NCBI GenBank assembly: GCA_934746015.1
Contig: CAKVEW010000031.1
Coordinates: 1 to 39,134, forward strand
DNA: 39,134 nucleotides
Direction: 5' to 3'
Origin: an uncultured Clostridium sp.
GTDB taxonomy: Bacteria > Bacillota > Clostridia > Clostridiales > Clostridiaceae
Made by a program: the position numbers and the translations under genes. The number at the start of each line of letters is the position of its first letter. Position 1 is the first letter of the stretch. Of this stretch, positions 27,005 to 36,409 are shown piece by piece. Under the pieces are notes generated by a model, which was not told the DNA's origin, searched no databases, and worked only from the letters and a program-made list of their open reading frames with translations.

Positions 27005-28894
27005 TTGAAGACTTACGATGAAACAAACATAGAAAGTTTATTAGACAGTGGGTTATCTTTAGATGCACAAGCAAATGTAATAAATCAAATATTAAATAAC
27101 GTATTAGATGAGGGAGCAGTAAGAGCTAGAGTTGTAAGATTTAAGTTACAAAAATATATAAACTCTACTAATATATGTGAAAGAATATATGCTTTAAATG
27201 TAATAGCTTCAGATGGAAAGGGAGAAAAAGTAGTTCCAAGTGAAGAAGAATTACCAGGTGTATTAGAAGATACCATTTACTATATATCAGAGAATATAGC
27301 AAGAAAGTATGTACAAAATAAAATTGAGACACAGGTTGAAAAGGCTCTTCAAGAAAGACAAGATAAATTTATGGATGATATTAAATTATCTATAATAAGA
27401 AAGCAAAAGGGACCTGAAAGCTCAAAGACAACAAAGAAATTAGAAAAATTAGAAGAATTAGATGCAAAGAAAATAAATAAGAATGTTATGAGTCTTTTAA
27501 GACCAGAGACTTTTGAAGAAATCGTGGGTCAAGAGAGAGCTATAAAATCTTTAATTTCAAAAATGTCATCACCATATCCACAACATATAATTTTATATGG
27601 GCCACCTGGAGTTGGTAAAACTTCGGCAGCGAGACTTGCTTTAGAAGAAGCAAAAAAACTAAAATTTACACCATTTGATGAAGAATCAAAATTTGTTGAG
27701 GTAGATGGAACTACATTAAGATGGGACCCAAGAGAAATTACTAATCCTTTATTAGGATCAGTACATGACCCTATTTATCAAGGAAGTAAAAAAGATTTAG
27801 CAGAAATTGGGGTGCCAGAACCTAAGACTGGTTTAGTAACTGAAGCTCATGGAGGAGTTTTATTTATTGATGAAATTGGAGAATTAGATGAAATTCTTCA
27901 AAATAAATTATTAAAGGTTTTAGAAGATAAGAGAGTTGAATATTCATCTTCATATTATGATCCAGATGATGAAAATACTCCAGGATATATAAAATATCTT
28001 TTTGAGAAAGGGGCTCCAGCAGATTTTGTGTTAATAGGAGCAACAACTAAAGATCCAGGCAAAATAAATCCTGCATTAAGATCTAGATGTACAGAAGTAT
28101 ACTTTGAACCTTTATCAGCAAAAGATATTATTGGTATAATAGAAAATGCAGCTAAAAAGTTAAATGTGAACTTAGAAGATGGTGTTGCTGAGCTTATTAG
28201 TAGATACACTATTGAAGGTAGAAAGGCTGTAAATATATTAGCTGATGCTTATGGATATTCACTATATAATTCCAAAGAGAAAAGTGATACTATTACATTA
28301 AAAGATGTAGAAGAAGTTATATCTATAGGTAGATATGTACCATTTGAATCATTTGATGATGTAAACAGCTATGAAGTAGGTCATACTTATGGATTAGGTG
28401 TAAGCGGATTCTTAGGATCTACATTAGAAATTGAGACTGTAGTTTTTGAATCAAAGAAACCAGGAATGGGGACTGTTAAATTTAATGATACAGCAGGCTC
28501 TATGGCAAAGGATTCTGTATTTAATGCAGCATCAGTAATAAGAAGAATTACTGATAAGGATATTAAAGATTACGATGTTCATGTAAATATAGTAGGTGGT
28601 GGAAGAATAGATGGACCATCAGCAGGGGCTGCTATAACAATTTCTATAATAAGTGCTTTATTAGAAAAGCCAATTAGACAAGATGTAGCAATAACAGGTG
28701 AAATATCTTTAAGAGGTAATGTTAAACCTGTAGGTGGAATTTTTGAAAAGATCTATGGAGCAAGAAGAAAAGGAATAAAACTTGTGGTTATTCCTAAGGC
28801 AAATGAAAAGGAAATTCCATTAAATTTAGATGATATAGAAGTTAAAGCTATAAGTACAATTGAAGAATTAATGGATATAGTATTTGAAAAATAA
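27005..28894 (+). CDS. lonC: Lon-family ATP-dependent protease LonC
   Basis: A 629-aa protease of the LonB/LonC type typical of spore formers. An N-terminal helical region (about 1-160) replaces the usual Lon substrate domain. The AAA+ module has Walker A GPPGVGKTS (199-207) and Walker B GVLFIDEIGEL. The C-terminal Lon protease domain has the catalytic serine in DGPSAGAAI and the lysine in PVGGIFEKIYGARRKG. Start is a TTG after AAGGAGG, 12 bases from rplI. Whether it is spore-specific cannot be read from the sequence. Confidence 0.9.
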   Translation: MKTYDETNIESLLDSGLSLDAQANVINQILNNVLDEGAVRARVVRFKLQKYINSTNICERIYALNVIASDGKGEKVVPSEEELPGVLEDTIYYISENIARKYVQNKIETQVEKALQERQDKFMDDIKLSIIRKQKGPESSKTTKKLEKLEELDAKKINKNVMSLLRPETFEEIVGQERAIKSLISKMSSPYPQHIILYGPPGVGKTSAARLALEEAKKLKFTPFDEESKFVEVDGTTLRWDPREITNPLLGSVHDPIYQGSKKDLAEIGVPEPKTGLVTEAHGGVLFIDEIGELDEILQNKLLKVLEDKRVEYSSSYYDPDDENTPGYIKYLFEKGAPADFVLIGATTKDPGKINPALRSRCTEVYFEPLSAKDIIGIIENAAKKLNVNLEDGVAELISRYTIEGRKAVNILADAYGYSLYNSKEKSDTITLKDVEEVISIGRYVPFESFDDVNSYEVGHTYGLGVSGFLGSTLEIETVVFESKKPGMGTVKFNDTAGSMAKDSVFNAASVIRRITDKDIKDYDVHVNIVGGGRIDGPSAGAAITISIISALLEKPIRQDVAITGEISLRGNVKPVGGIFEKIYGARRKGIKLVVIPKANEKEIPLNLDDIEVKAISTIEELMDIVFEK

Positions 28895-28902
28895 AATAAA
28901 TT

Positions 28903-28979
28903 AAGGGCTGATAAATATTATTTGAGTTAACTTGATATGGTAATAACAAGAAATCAATATAATACTTATCAGCTTTTTT
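28903..28979 (+). terminator. Terminator after lonC
   Basis: AAGGGCTGATAAATATTATTTGA (by position 28903-28925) pairs imperfectly with 28954-28974 (core CTGATAA with TTATCAG). A run of six T ends near 28979. Confidence 0.75.
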
Positions 28980-28993
28980 ATAGTAAGAAATTT

Positions 28994-29002
28994 TGATATA
29001 AT
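28994..29002 (+). promoter_or_regulatory. Possible extended -10 promoter for dnaB
   Basis: TG-A-TATAAT (28994-29002) is a perfect extended -10, 33 bases before the dnaB start. The -35 position falls in the preceding terminator T-run and is not consensus. Confidence 0.45.
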
Positions 29003-29034
29003 ATATTTATTATGAAAAGGAAGGAGGTTACAAA

Positions 29035-30372
29035 TTGGATACACCAATAATGAGAAGCTTGCCTCAAAGCTTAGAAGCAGAACAATCTGTTATTGGAGCA
29101 ATGATAATAGATAAAAGTGCAATAGCAAAAGCTTTAGAAAAGTTAAATGAGGAAGATTTTTATAGGGATGGTCATAAGGTTATATTCAAAGCTATTAGAG
29201 AAATGTTCTCTAAGGATATGGCTGTTGATCTTGTAACCTTGTTAGAATATTTAAAATCAACAGATATGTTAGAAAAAGCAGGTGGAGTTACTTATATATC
29301 AGAAGTAAGTTCATCAGTAATTACAACAGCAAATCTAGAGGCATACATATCAATAGTAGAAGATAAGTCCACGTTAAGAAAGCTAATTAGGTCTGCTACT
29401 AGCATAATAGAAGAAAGTTATAATAAGCAAGATAGAGTAGAAGAGGTTTTAGATTTAGCCCAAAAAAAGATATTTGATTTAGCAGAAAAACAAGGATCTA
29501 ATGATTATGAGCCATTAGCCAATGTATTAGAAAGAGGCTTTCTAGAAATTGAAAGACTATTTAATAATAAAGGATCTATAACTGGAGTTGGCTCAGGAAT
29601 AAGAGATTTAGATGCAAAAACATCAGGGTTCCAAAAGGGAGATATGGTGCTTATTGCGGCTAGACCTTCTATGGGAAAAACAACATTTTCTTTAAATATT
29701 GCAGAAAATGCAGCATTAAGAGAAGGAAAAAGTGTAGTTATCTTTTCCCTGGAAATGTCAAAGGAACAATTAGCTTATAAGTTGCTTTGTTCAGAGGCTA
29801 ATGTAGATATGTTAAAGCTTAGAACAGGTAATTTAGATGATGATGACTGGGAGAGGATAGCAAGGGCTACAGGGCCATTATCCAAAGCTAAAATATACAT
29901 AGATGATACTGCAGGTCTTAGTGTAATGGAAATGAGATCTAAATGCAGAAAAATAAAGATGGAACATGGTATAGATATGATACTAATTGACTATCTTCAA
30001 TTAATGAGTGGTAGTTCAGGTAGTGAAAGTAGGCAACAAGAAGTTTCAGAGATATCTAGATCTATAAAAGCTTTAGCTAAGGAAATGGAATGTCCAGTTA
30101 TAGCTCTATCACAGTTATCTCGTGCACCAGAGCAAAGAGCAGACCATAGACCAATGTTATCTGACTTAAGAGAATCAGGTTCTATTGAGCAGGATGCCGA
30201 CGTTGTTATGTTCCTATATAGAGATGAATATTATAATAAGGAAACTGAAGAAAAGAATATAGGTGAATGTATAATAGCTAAGCAAAGAAACGGTCCAGTT
30301 GGAACAGTTAAGATGGCATGGATTGGTGCTCATAGTAAGTTTGCTAACTTAGAATTAGTTTATAAAGAATAA
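29035..30372 (+). CDS. dnaB: Replicative DNA helicase DnaB
   Basis: Hexameric 5'-3' helicase (445 aa), called DnaC in Bacillus. The N-terminal helical domain (PQSLEAEQSVIGAMI) is followed by a linker helix and the RecA-like domain with Walker A ARPSMGKTT (209-217), Walker B MILIDYLQLM and the terminal motif VVMFLYRDEYY. Start is a TTG after AAGGAGG. It ends with a strong terminator. Confidence 0.97.
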   Translation: MDTPIMRSLPQSLEAEQSVIGAMIIDKSAIAKALEKLNEEDFYRDGHKVIFKAIREMFSKDMAVDLVTLLEYLKSTDMLEKAGGVTYISEVSSSVITTANLEAYISIVEDKSTLRKLIRSATSIIEESYNKQDRVEEVLDLAQKKIFDLAEKQGSNDYEPLANVLERGFLEIERLFNNKGSITGVGSGIRDLDAKTSGFQKGDMVLIAARPSMGKTTFSLNIAENAALREGKSVVIFSLEMSKEQLAYKLLCSEANVDMLKLRTGNLDDDDWERIARATGPLSKAKIYIDDTAGLSVMEMRSKCRKIKMEHGIDMILIDYLQLMSGSSGSESRQQEVSEISRSIKALAKEMECPVIALSQLSRAPEQRADHRPMLSDLRESGSIEQDADVVMFLYRDEYYNKETEEKNIGECIIAKQRNGPVGTVKMAWIGAHSKFANLELVYKE

Positions 30373-30410
30373 GAAAAAGATGCTGTTAAACAATTTAAAA
30401 TTAATAATGA

Positions 30411-30465
30411 AAAATGTAAAATTAAAAAGTCATTAAGCTTATAAAAGATATATGTTTTACATTTT
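30411..30465. repeat. Imperfect palindromic intergenic element
   Basis: AAAATGTAAAA (30411-30421) and TTTTACATTTT (30455-30465) form a perfect 11-bp inverted repeat. The flanks TTAATAATG (30401-30409) and TAATAATG (30473-30480) are also alike. Its role is unknown; it could be a small remnant element or part of a larger terminator structure. Confidence 0.5.
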
Positions 30466-30473
30466 GCATTTTT

Positions 30474-30508
30474 AATAATGGAGCTGTCATAACAGCTCCA
30501 TTATTTTT
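30474..30508 (+). terminator. Terminator after dnaB
   Basis: AATAATGGAGCTGT (30474-30487) pairs perfectly with ACAGCTCCATTATT (30492-30505) around a CATA loop, ending in five T. Its 20-bp core recurs at 36368-36387. Confidence 0.9.
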
Positions 30509-30800
30509 AACTTTTAAGAATTTTTAAGTAGATATAATTAGCTTGTACCGAATTTTCTATGGTATCAATATCTACTTTATTTAAATAAAACATTCTTTTA
30601 AAGTTTAATAAGTCATTATACTTATTTTTTAAGGAGAGGTTTAAAATAAGAAAGCTATTTATATGCTTTACGATTATTTCTTCCTTGGTTAAGTCTTGAA
30701 GAAAAATGTAAATGTTATAAAAACTTTTTTTATCAATAACTTTTATAATAGGATTTTTACTTTTTTTAAATGGTCTAATTTCTATTATATTATCTTTCAT
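30507..30800 (-). CDS. Degenerate Hsp20/alpha-crystallin-like protein
   Basis: A 97-aa product with a strong Shine-Dalgarno (AAGGAGGG) before its ATG, so it is likely a real gene. From residue 28 the sequence follows the Hsp20 pattern: YNIYIFLQDLTKEEIIVKHI resembles the strand-turn 'ELPGvkkEDIeV', SFLILNLSLKN follows, FKRMFYLNKVDIDTIENSVQ matches 'F.R.f.LP..vd.d.i.A', and the end NYIYLKILK matches 'GvL.i.ipK'. It lacks the proline-glycine features, the long N-terminal arm and a C-terminal IxI tail. The assignment is my pattern match, not a search result. Confidence 0.6.
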   Translation of the reverse strand: MKDNIIEIRPFKKSKNPIIKVIDKKSFYNIYIFLQDLTKEEIIVKHINSFLILNLSLKNKYNDLLNFKRMFYLNKVDIDTIENSVQANYIYLKILKS

Positions 30801-30930
30801 AACTATCCCTCCTTATAAATAGTTTGGATTTTATTAATAAAGATATCCTATGAGTATAATGGTGAGGCTTATAAATTATAAAAAAATAAGAAGTTTATTT
30901 ATAATAAAAAATAATAAGGAAGTGAAGGGA

Positions 30931-31731
30931 ATGAATAAAAAAATTGGTTTCATAGGCTGTGGGAATATGGGAAAAGCTATTCTTACAGGAATATTATCAT
31001 CTAATGAGGTATCCAAGGATAATATTTATGTATCTACTAAAAGTGAGAAATCAAGAAAAAGTATTGAAGATGAATTTAACGTAAGAACTACTTTGAATAG
31101 TAAAGAAGTAGCTAAGTTTTCTGATATATTATTTTTAGCAATTAAGCCTAATATTTTCAAGGAAATATTATTAGATATAAAGGACAATATAAGTAAAGAT
31201 ACTATTGTAATATCTATTGCTGCTGGAATATCAATAGATGATATAGAAGAATGGCTTGGAGATGATCATAAGATAGTTAGAACTATGCCTAATACTCCTG
31301 CCTTAGTAGGTGAAGCTATTTCAGCTATTTGTCCTAATAAGAATCTACAAGAAAATGAAGTGGAAGAGGTTTGTAATATTTTCAATATGTTTGGAGAATG
31401 TGAGAGATTAGAAGAAAAATACTTCCATGGATTTATTGCATTATGTGGATCTTCTCCAGCCTATGTATTTATGTTTATAGAAGCTATGGCAGATGCAGCT
31501 GTTAAGCTTGGTATTCCGAGAAATAAAGCTTATAAGATGGCAGAACAATCAATATTAGGTTCTGCAAAACTTGCTTTAGAAACAGGAAAGCATCCAGGAG
31601 AATTAAAAGATATGGTTTGCTCACCAGCTGGAACAACAATTGATGCTGTAATAGAGCTTGAAAATGGTGGATTTAGAAGTACCATAATTAAAGCACTAGA
31701 AAAGTGTGCTGAAAAATCTAAAAACATGTAA
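30931..31731 (+). CDS. proC: Pyrroline-5-carboxylate reductase
   Basis: Last step of proline synthesis: reduces pyrroline-5-carboxylate with NAD(P)H. I start at the ATG at 30931 (266 aa) because AAGGAAGTGAAGGGA precedes it and the Rossmann loop GCGNMG then lies at 9-14; an open frame extends 27 codons upstream but without family sequence. The C-terminal PAGTTIDAVIELENGGFRS is diagnostic. It ends at a bidirectional terminator. Confidence 0.96.
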   Translation: MNKKIGFIGCGNMGKAILTGILSSNEVSKDNIYVSTKSEKSRKSIEDEFNVRTTLNSKEVAKFSDILFLAIKPNIFKEILLDIKDNISKDTIVISIAAGISIDDIEEWLGDDHKIVRTMPNTPALVGEAISAICPNKNLQENEVEEVCNIFNMFGECERLEEKYFHGFIALCGSSPAYVFMFIEAMADAAVKLGIPRNKAYKMAEQSILGSAKLALETGKHPGELKDMVCSPAGTTIDAVIELENGGFRSTIIKALEKCAEKSKNM

Positions 31732-31741
31732 AATTAATAAG

Positions 31742-31797
31742 TATCAGAGTACTTTCCACCTTGTTTTACGCCAAGTGGATGTACTCTGATATCTATA
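31742..31797. terminator. Bidirectional terminator between proC and malic enzyme
   Basis: TATCAGAGTAC (31742-31752) pairs with GTACTCTGATA (31781-31791). Inside, CCACCTTG (31756-31763) pairs with CAAGTGG (31772-31778) with one bulge. T-rich flanks are modest. It separates two convergent genes. Confidence 0.75.
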
Positions 31798-31799
31798 TT

Positions 31800-32972
31800 T
31801 TAAAGTTTTGATACACCTGTCTTTATTGCAGCGGCCTTTACTGCATTAGCAACTGCTTTTTGGACATTTAAATCAAAAGCTTTTGGAAGTATAAAATCAT
31901 AATTTAAATCTTCTTCTTTAACTGAATTTGCAATTGCATGTGCAGCTGCAATTTTCATTTCTTCATTGATATCTCTTGCTCTAACATCTAAAGCACCTCT
32001 AAATATTCCTGGGAAGGCAAGGACGTTATTAACTTGGTTTGGAAAATCTGATCTTCCAGTACCTATTACTTTCACTCCTGCTTCTTTTGCTATATCAGGG
32101 AAAATTTCAGGCGTTGGATTTGCCATGGCAAATACTACTGCATCTTTATTCATAGTAAGGGCCATTTCTTTAGTTACTAAGTTTGGAGCAGAGACACCAA
32201 TAAATACATCTGCATTTATTAAAGCATCCTTTAAACTACCTTTAATATTTTCTTTATTAGTTATTGAAGCTAATTCTTTCATGGAGTCATTTAGGTTTTC
32301 CATATCATTATTAATTATTCCTGCCTGATCACAAATAAGTATATTCTTAGCTCCAAAGGAAATAAGTAATTTACAAATTGCAGTTCCAGCAGAACCAGCA
32401 CCATTAATAACAATTTTTATATTTCCAATTTCTTTTTGTACAAGCTTTAAAGCATTAATTAATCCAGCTAAAACTACTATTGCAGTTCCATGTTGATCAT
32501 CATGAAAAACTGGAATATCTAATTTTTCTTTAAGTCTTTTTTCTATTTCAAAACATCTAGGAGCTGATATATCTTCAAGGTTTATTCCACCTAAAGATGG
32601 TGATATTCTAATAATTGTTTCAACTATTTCATCTACATTTTTAGTATCTAAAACTAATGGAAAGGCGTCTACATCTGCAAATTCTTTAAATAGTATTGAT
32701 TTACCTTCCATAACTGGTAATGAAGCCAATGGACCGATATCTCCTAAACCTAAAACTGCAGTTCCATCTGAAATAACTGCTACTGTGTTCCATTTTCGCG
32801 TATAAGTATAAGCTGCTTCTGGATTTTTATGTATTTCCCTACAAGGCTCAGCAACTCCAGGGGTATAGGCTAAGCTTAAGTCCTTTTCATTAGTAATCTT
32901 ACAATTAGATTTAATTTGATATTTACCTTTTAATTCTTCGTGGTATTTTAGAGATTCTTCATAGATAGTCAT
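31800..32972 (-). CDS. NAD(P)-dependent malic enzyme
   Basis: Oxidative decarboxylation of malate to pyruvate (390 aa, the short prokaryotic form). The catalytic Tyr36 is in LAYTPGVAEPC and Lys91 in VMEGKSILFKEFAD. The metal-binding region has FHDDQHGTA, and the nucleotide fold has INGAGSAGTAICKLL. The Ala/Ser-rich loop does not settle NAD versus NADP. AAGGAG precedes the ATG. It is divergent from purA and a single-gene unit. Confidence 0.94.
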   Translation of the reverse strand: MTIYEESLKYHEELKGKYQIKSNCKITNEKDLSLAYTPGVAEPCREIHKNPEAAYTYTRKWNTVAVISDGTAVLGLGDIGPLASLPVMEGKSILFKEFADVDAFPLVLDTKNVDEIVETIIRISPSLGGINLEDISAPRCFEIEKRLKEKLDIPVFHDDQHGTAIVVLAGLINALKLVQKEIGNIKIVINGAGSAGTAICKLLISFGAKNILICDQAGIINNDMENLNDSMKELASITNKENIKGSLKDALINADVFIGVSAPNLVTKEMALTMNKDAVVFAMANPTPEIFPDIAKEAGVKVIGTGRSDFPNQVNNVLAFPGIFRGALDVRARDINEEMKIAAAHAIANSVKEEDLNYDFILPKAFDLNVQKAVANAVKAAAIKTGVSKL

Positions 32973-33054
32973 AAAAATACTCCTTTTATAATATATTCAT
33001 ATGTTAATTATACGAATTATATATAAACATTGCAAAAAAATATTCGCAAAAAAG

Positions 33055-33083
33055 TTGAAAGTTTTTTTCTACTTTGCTAATAT
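33055..33083 (+). promoter_or_regulatory. purA promoter
   Basis: TTGAAA (33055-33060) and TAATAT (33078-33083) with a 17-bp spacer lie 72 bases before the purA start. No guanine riboswitch core or clear PurR box is visible in the leader. Confidence 0.6.
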
Positions 33084-33131
33084 TGTATTTGGAGATTAAT
33101 TTTAATTAATTTTATTAATAAGGGCTAGTAA

Positions 33132-34445
<1,314 letters not shown>

Positions 34446-34460
34446 TAATAAATATTATAT

Positions 34461-34518
34461 AAATAAGAGGAGTATAAACTTAGATTTTATCTACATTTAG
34501 GACTTCTCTTATTTTTTT
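34461..34518 (+). terminator. Terminator after purA
   Basis: AAATAAGAGGAGT (34461-34473) pairs with ACTTCTCTTATTT near 34502-34514 with one G-U. Further internal pairing and a seven-T run end at 34518. Confidence 0.85.
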
Positions 34519-34567
34519 ATAAATGTAGGGCTAATAAACGATAAGAATAATCAATTGATAGTAATTA

Positions 34568-34596
34568 TTGACTGTAAAAGTGAAATGTGGTAACAT
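34568..34596 (+). promoter_or_regulatory. Promoter for the coiled-coil/lmo0937-type pair
   Basis: TTGACT (34568-34573) and TAACAT (34591-34596) with a 17-bp spacer. This predicts a leader of about 105 bases before the first gene. Confidence 0.5.
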
Positions 34597-34707
34597 ATAG
34601 TAAATAATAACTATATATAAGTTATGTTTTATTAAAAAATATGCATATATAATAAACAATTTATGTAGATTGTACAAAAAAATAATTAAGAATGAGGGGT
34701 GGCAGTT

Positions 34708-35115
34708 ATGTCTATATTAAGAAACTTTATACGTGAAAACAAATTAGAAGCTAAAAAATGTAGAAGAAAAGAGTTAACTTTAGCAATAGCTTTAGGGGCT
34801 ACGGCAGGTGTATTAACTGGAATTGCTATAAACTCTAAATCAGACCAAATAAATAAAACATTGAAAAAAATGAAAAATAAAAACATTAAATATATAAACA
34901 ATGGAAAAGACAAGTTAGAAGATTTACTTAAGGAAAAAAAAGATGAATTCAAAAACATTAAATCTGACATAAAAAGTGATTTAGAGGATTTAAAGGATAA
35001 GGAAGAAAATGTAAGAGAAATATTGAATAAAAAAGCAAATAAAAGCAAAGAAGAGCTTAAAGATATATCAAAAGAAGCAGTTAATGAAATAAAAAATGAA
35101 GTTAACAAAAATTAG
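34708..35115 (+). CDS. Membrane-anchored coiled-coil protein, YtxH-like
   Basis: A 135-aa protein from the ATG at 34708 (GGGGTGG five bases upstream; an in-frame GTG at 34699 overlaps that site). After a short basic N terminus, a membrane segment at about residues 24-42 (LTLAIALGATAGVLTGIAI) is followed by about 90 highly charged Lys/Glu/Asp residues likely to form coiled coil. This architecture resembles YtxH-type stress proteins, but I do not see a decisive family motif. It precedes the lmo0937-type gene by 12 bases. Confidence 0.7.
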   Translation: MSILRNFIRENKLEAKKCRRKELTLAIALGATAGVLTGIAINSKSDQINKTLKKMKNKNIKYINNGKDKLEDLLKEKKDEFKNIKSDIKSDLEDLKDKEENVREILNKKANKSKEELKDISKEAVNEIKNEVNKN

Positions 35116-35127
35116 GAGGTGTCTATA

Positions 35128-35277
35128 ATGGGATTTTTAAGATGGCTAGGTGGAATTGTAGTGGCTTTTTGGTTAATAGGGCTACTATTTAAAGTAGGTG
35201 GAGGTTTAATACACATATTACTTGTTGTAGCAGCAATAGTCTTCATTGCAGACTTCATATCTAGAAAAGCTAATTAA
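35128..35277 (+). CDS. lmo0937 family small membrane protein
   Basis: A 49-aa peptide, MGFLRWLGGIVVAFWLIGLL onward, with a perfect AGGAGGTG Shine-Dalgarno. The pattern WLIGLL..GGGLIHILLVVAAIVFI is that of the lmo0937/DUF5670 family of tiny two-helix membrane proteins. No function is known for the family. It forms a two-gene unit with the coiled-coil protein, ended by a strong terminator. Confidence 0.85.
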   Translation: MGFLRWLGGIVVAFWLIGLLFKVGGGLIHILLVVAAIVFIADFISRKAN

Positions 35278-35306
35278 TAATAACTGAATTGAATATTTAA
35301 GGATTG

Positions 35307-35344
35307 ATGTTGTACATATTTATTAATATGTACAACATTTTTTT
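35307..35344 (+). terminator. Terminator after the small membrane protein
   Basis: ATGTTGTACATAT (35307-35319) pairs perfectly with ATATGTACAACAT (35326-35338), loop six bases, followed by a seven-T run (35338-35344). Confidence 0.95.
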
Positions 35345-35462
35345 GTGAGACAATCAGTAGATATTTATCCAAATAAGTAAAAATATTGTAAGGTGATTAT
35401 AAAATAAAGGAATATTGTGATAAAATATAAATAAATAAAATATAATAATTAGGGGTGATTTT

Positions 35463-36356
35463 ATGGAAGAAAGAAAAAACAACTTATTTGTGACGGAAAT
35501 TTTATCTAGGTCATTTAATTTATGTGTAGATAACTTTCTAGAAATCCTTAAAGCTATAGGGATTTTTATAGCACCAGCACTTATAATGCCATTAATATTA
35601 TTTTATACGATATTTGCCACTGCATTACTTGGGTCATCTATTATGTATTCTTATTCATATTCGTATCCCAATTCATTCTTAGAAAGTATATTTGCAGGTA
35701 TGGGTGTAGGGACAATATTAGGAATTATATTACTATCAATTATTTTAGGATTATTATATTTATTTGGTTATTTAGTAATAATTAAGGTATTAGATGATGC
35801 AAATAAGGGAAATGAAGTTAGTTGGAGATTAGCAACTAGCTATGTATGGGATAGGAAATGGAAAGCACTAGGACTAAATATAATAGTTTGGCTTATGATT
35901 TTTGTAAGTCTTATAGTACTTAGTATTTTATTTTTAATACTATCAGTTTTAACATTAGGAATAGGACTTGTTATTTTTATTCCTTTATTATTTGTAATAA
36001 TATTACTTTTAACACCTTCAATGAATTTATTTAATTCAACATTTTTAATCAATGATCTAGGTGTTATGGATTCAATAAGAGAAACTTTTCTTTTATTTAA
36101 AAAAGGTTATTTTTGGTCAACTATTGGAAGAATAGCTGCAATCGCTGGTATTTTCTTTGGTGTAATGATATTATTAGGAATGTTTGATTTTATTCCTTTT
36201 ATTGGGAATTTAATAGTTATAGTAGGACAATGTGTAATAACAGTATATATGACTGCATATATAAATATATTTGTTCTTGATAGAAATAAGCCAAATATAG
36301 ATAGCTTTGGTGGAAATGAGAATTCAGGAGATAATTTTATAGATCCGATTATTTAG
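35463..36356 (+). CDS. Polytopic membrane protein of unknown function
   Basis: A 297-aa protein with about six hydrophobic segments (near 27-58, 76-108, 138-165, 167-193, 222-242 and 246-272) and short loops. The first outside loop has an unusual Tyr-Ser alternation (MYSYSYSYPNS). The soluble C-terminal tail is polar (FGGNENSGDN). I do not recognise a family with confidence; it resembles the membrane domains found with glycerophosphodiesterases. GGGGTG precedes the ATG. It is a single gene with its own terminator. Confidence 0.8.
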   Translation: MEERKNNLFVTEILSRSFNLCVDNFLEILKAIGIFIAPALIMPLILFYTIFATALLGSSIMYSYSYSYPNSFLESIFAGMGVGTILGIILLSIILGLLYLFGYLVIIKVLDDANKGNEVSWRLATSYVWDRKWKALGLNIIVWLMIFVSLIVLSILFLILSVLTLGIGLVIFIPLLFVIILLLTPSMNLFNSTFLINDLGVMDSIRETFLLFKKGYFWSTIGRIAAIAGIFFGVMILLGMFDFIPFIGNLIVIVGQCVITVYMTAYINIFVLDRNKPNIDSFGGNENSGDNFIDPII

Positions 36357-36364
36357 ATTATATT

Positions 36365-36390
36365 AAGGGAGCTGTCATAACAGCTCCTTT
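36365..36390 (+). terminator. Terminator after the polytopic membrane gene
   Basis: AAGGGAGCTGT pairs with ACAGCTCCTTT around CATA. The 20-bp core GGAGCTGTCATAACAGCTCC (36368-36387) is identical to that of the dnaB terminator. The T-run is only three, so read-through into the thioesterase gene is possible. Confidence 0.75.
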
Positions 36391-36409
36391 ATCAACAGGA
36401 GGTATTTTT

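Noticed and set aside
30850..30930. N-terminal extension of ProC by 27 residues
   Set aside because: The extra residues are not family-like, and the downstream ATG has the ribosome site and gives the normal 266-aa length.
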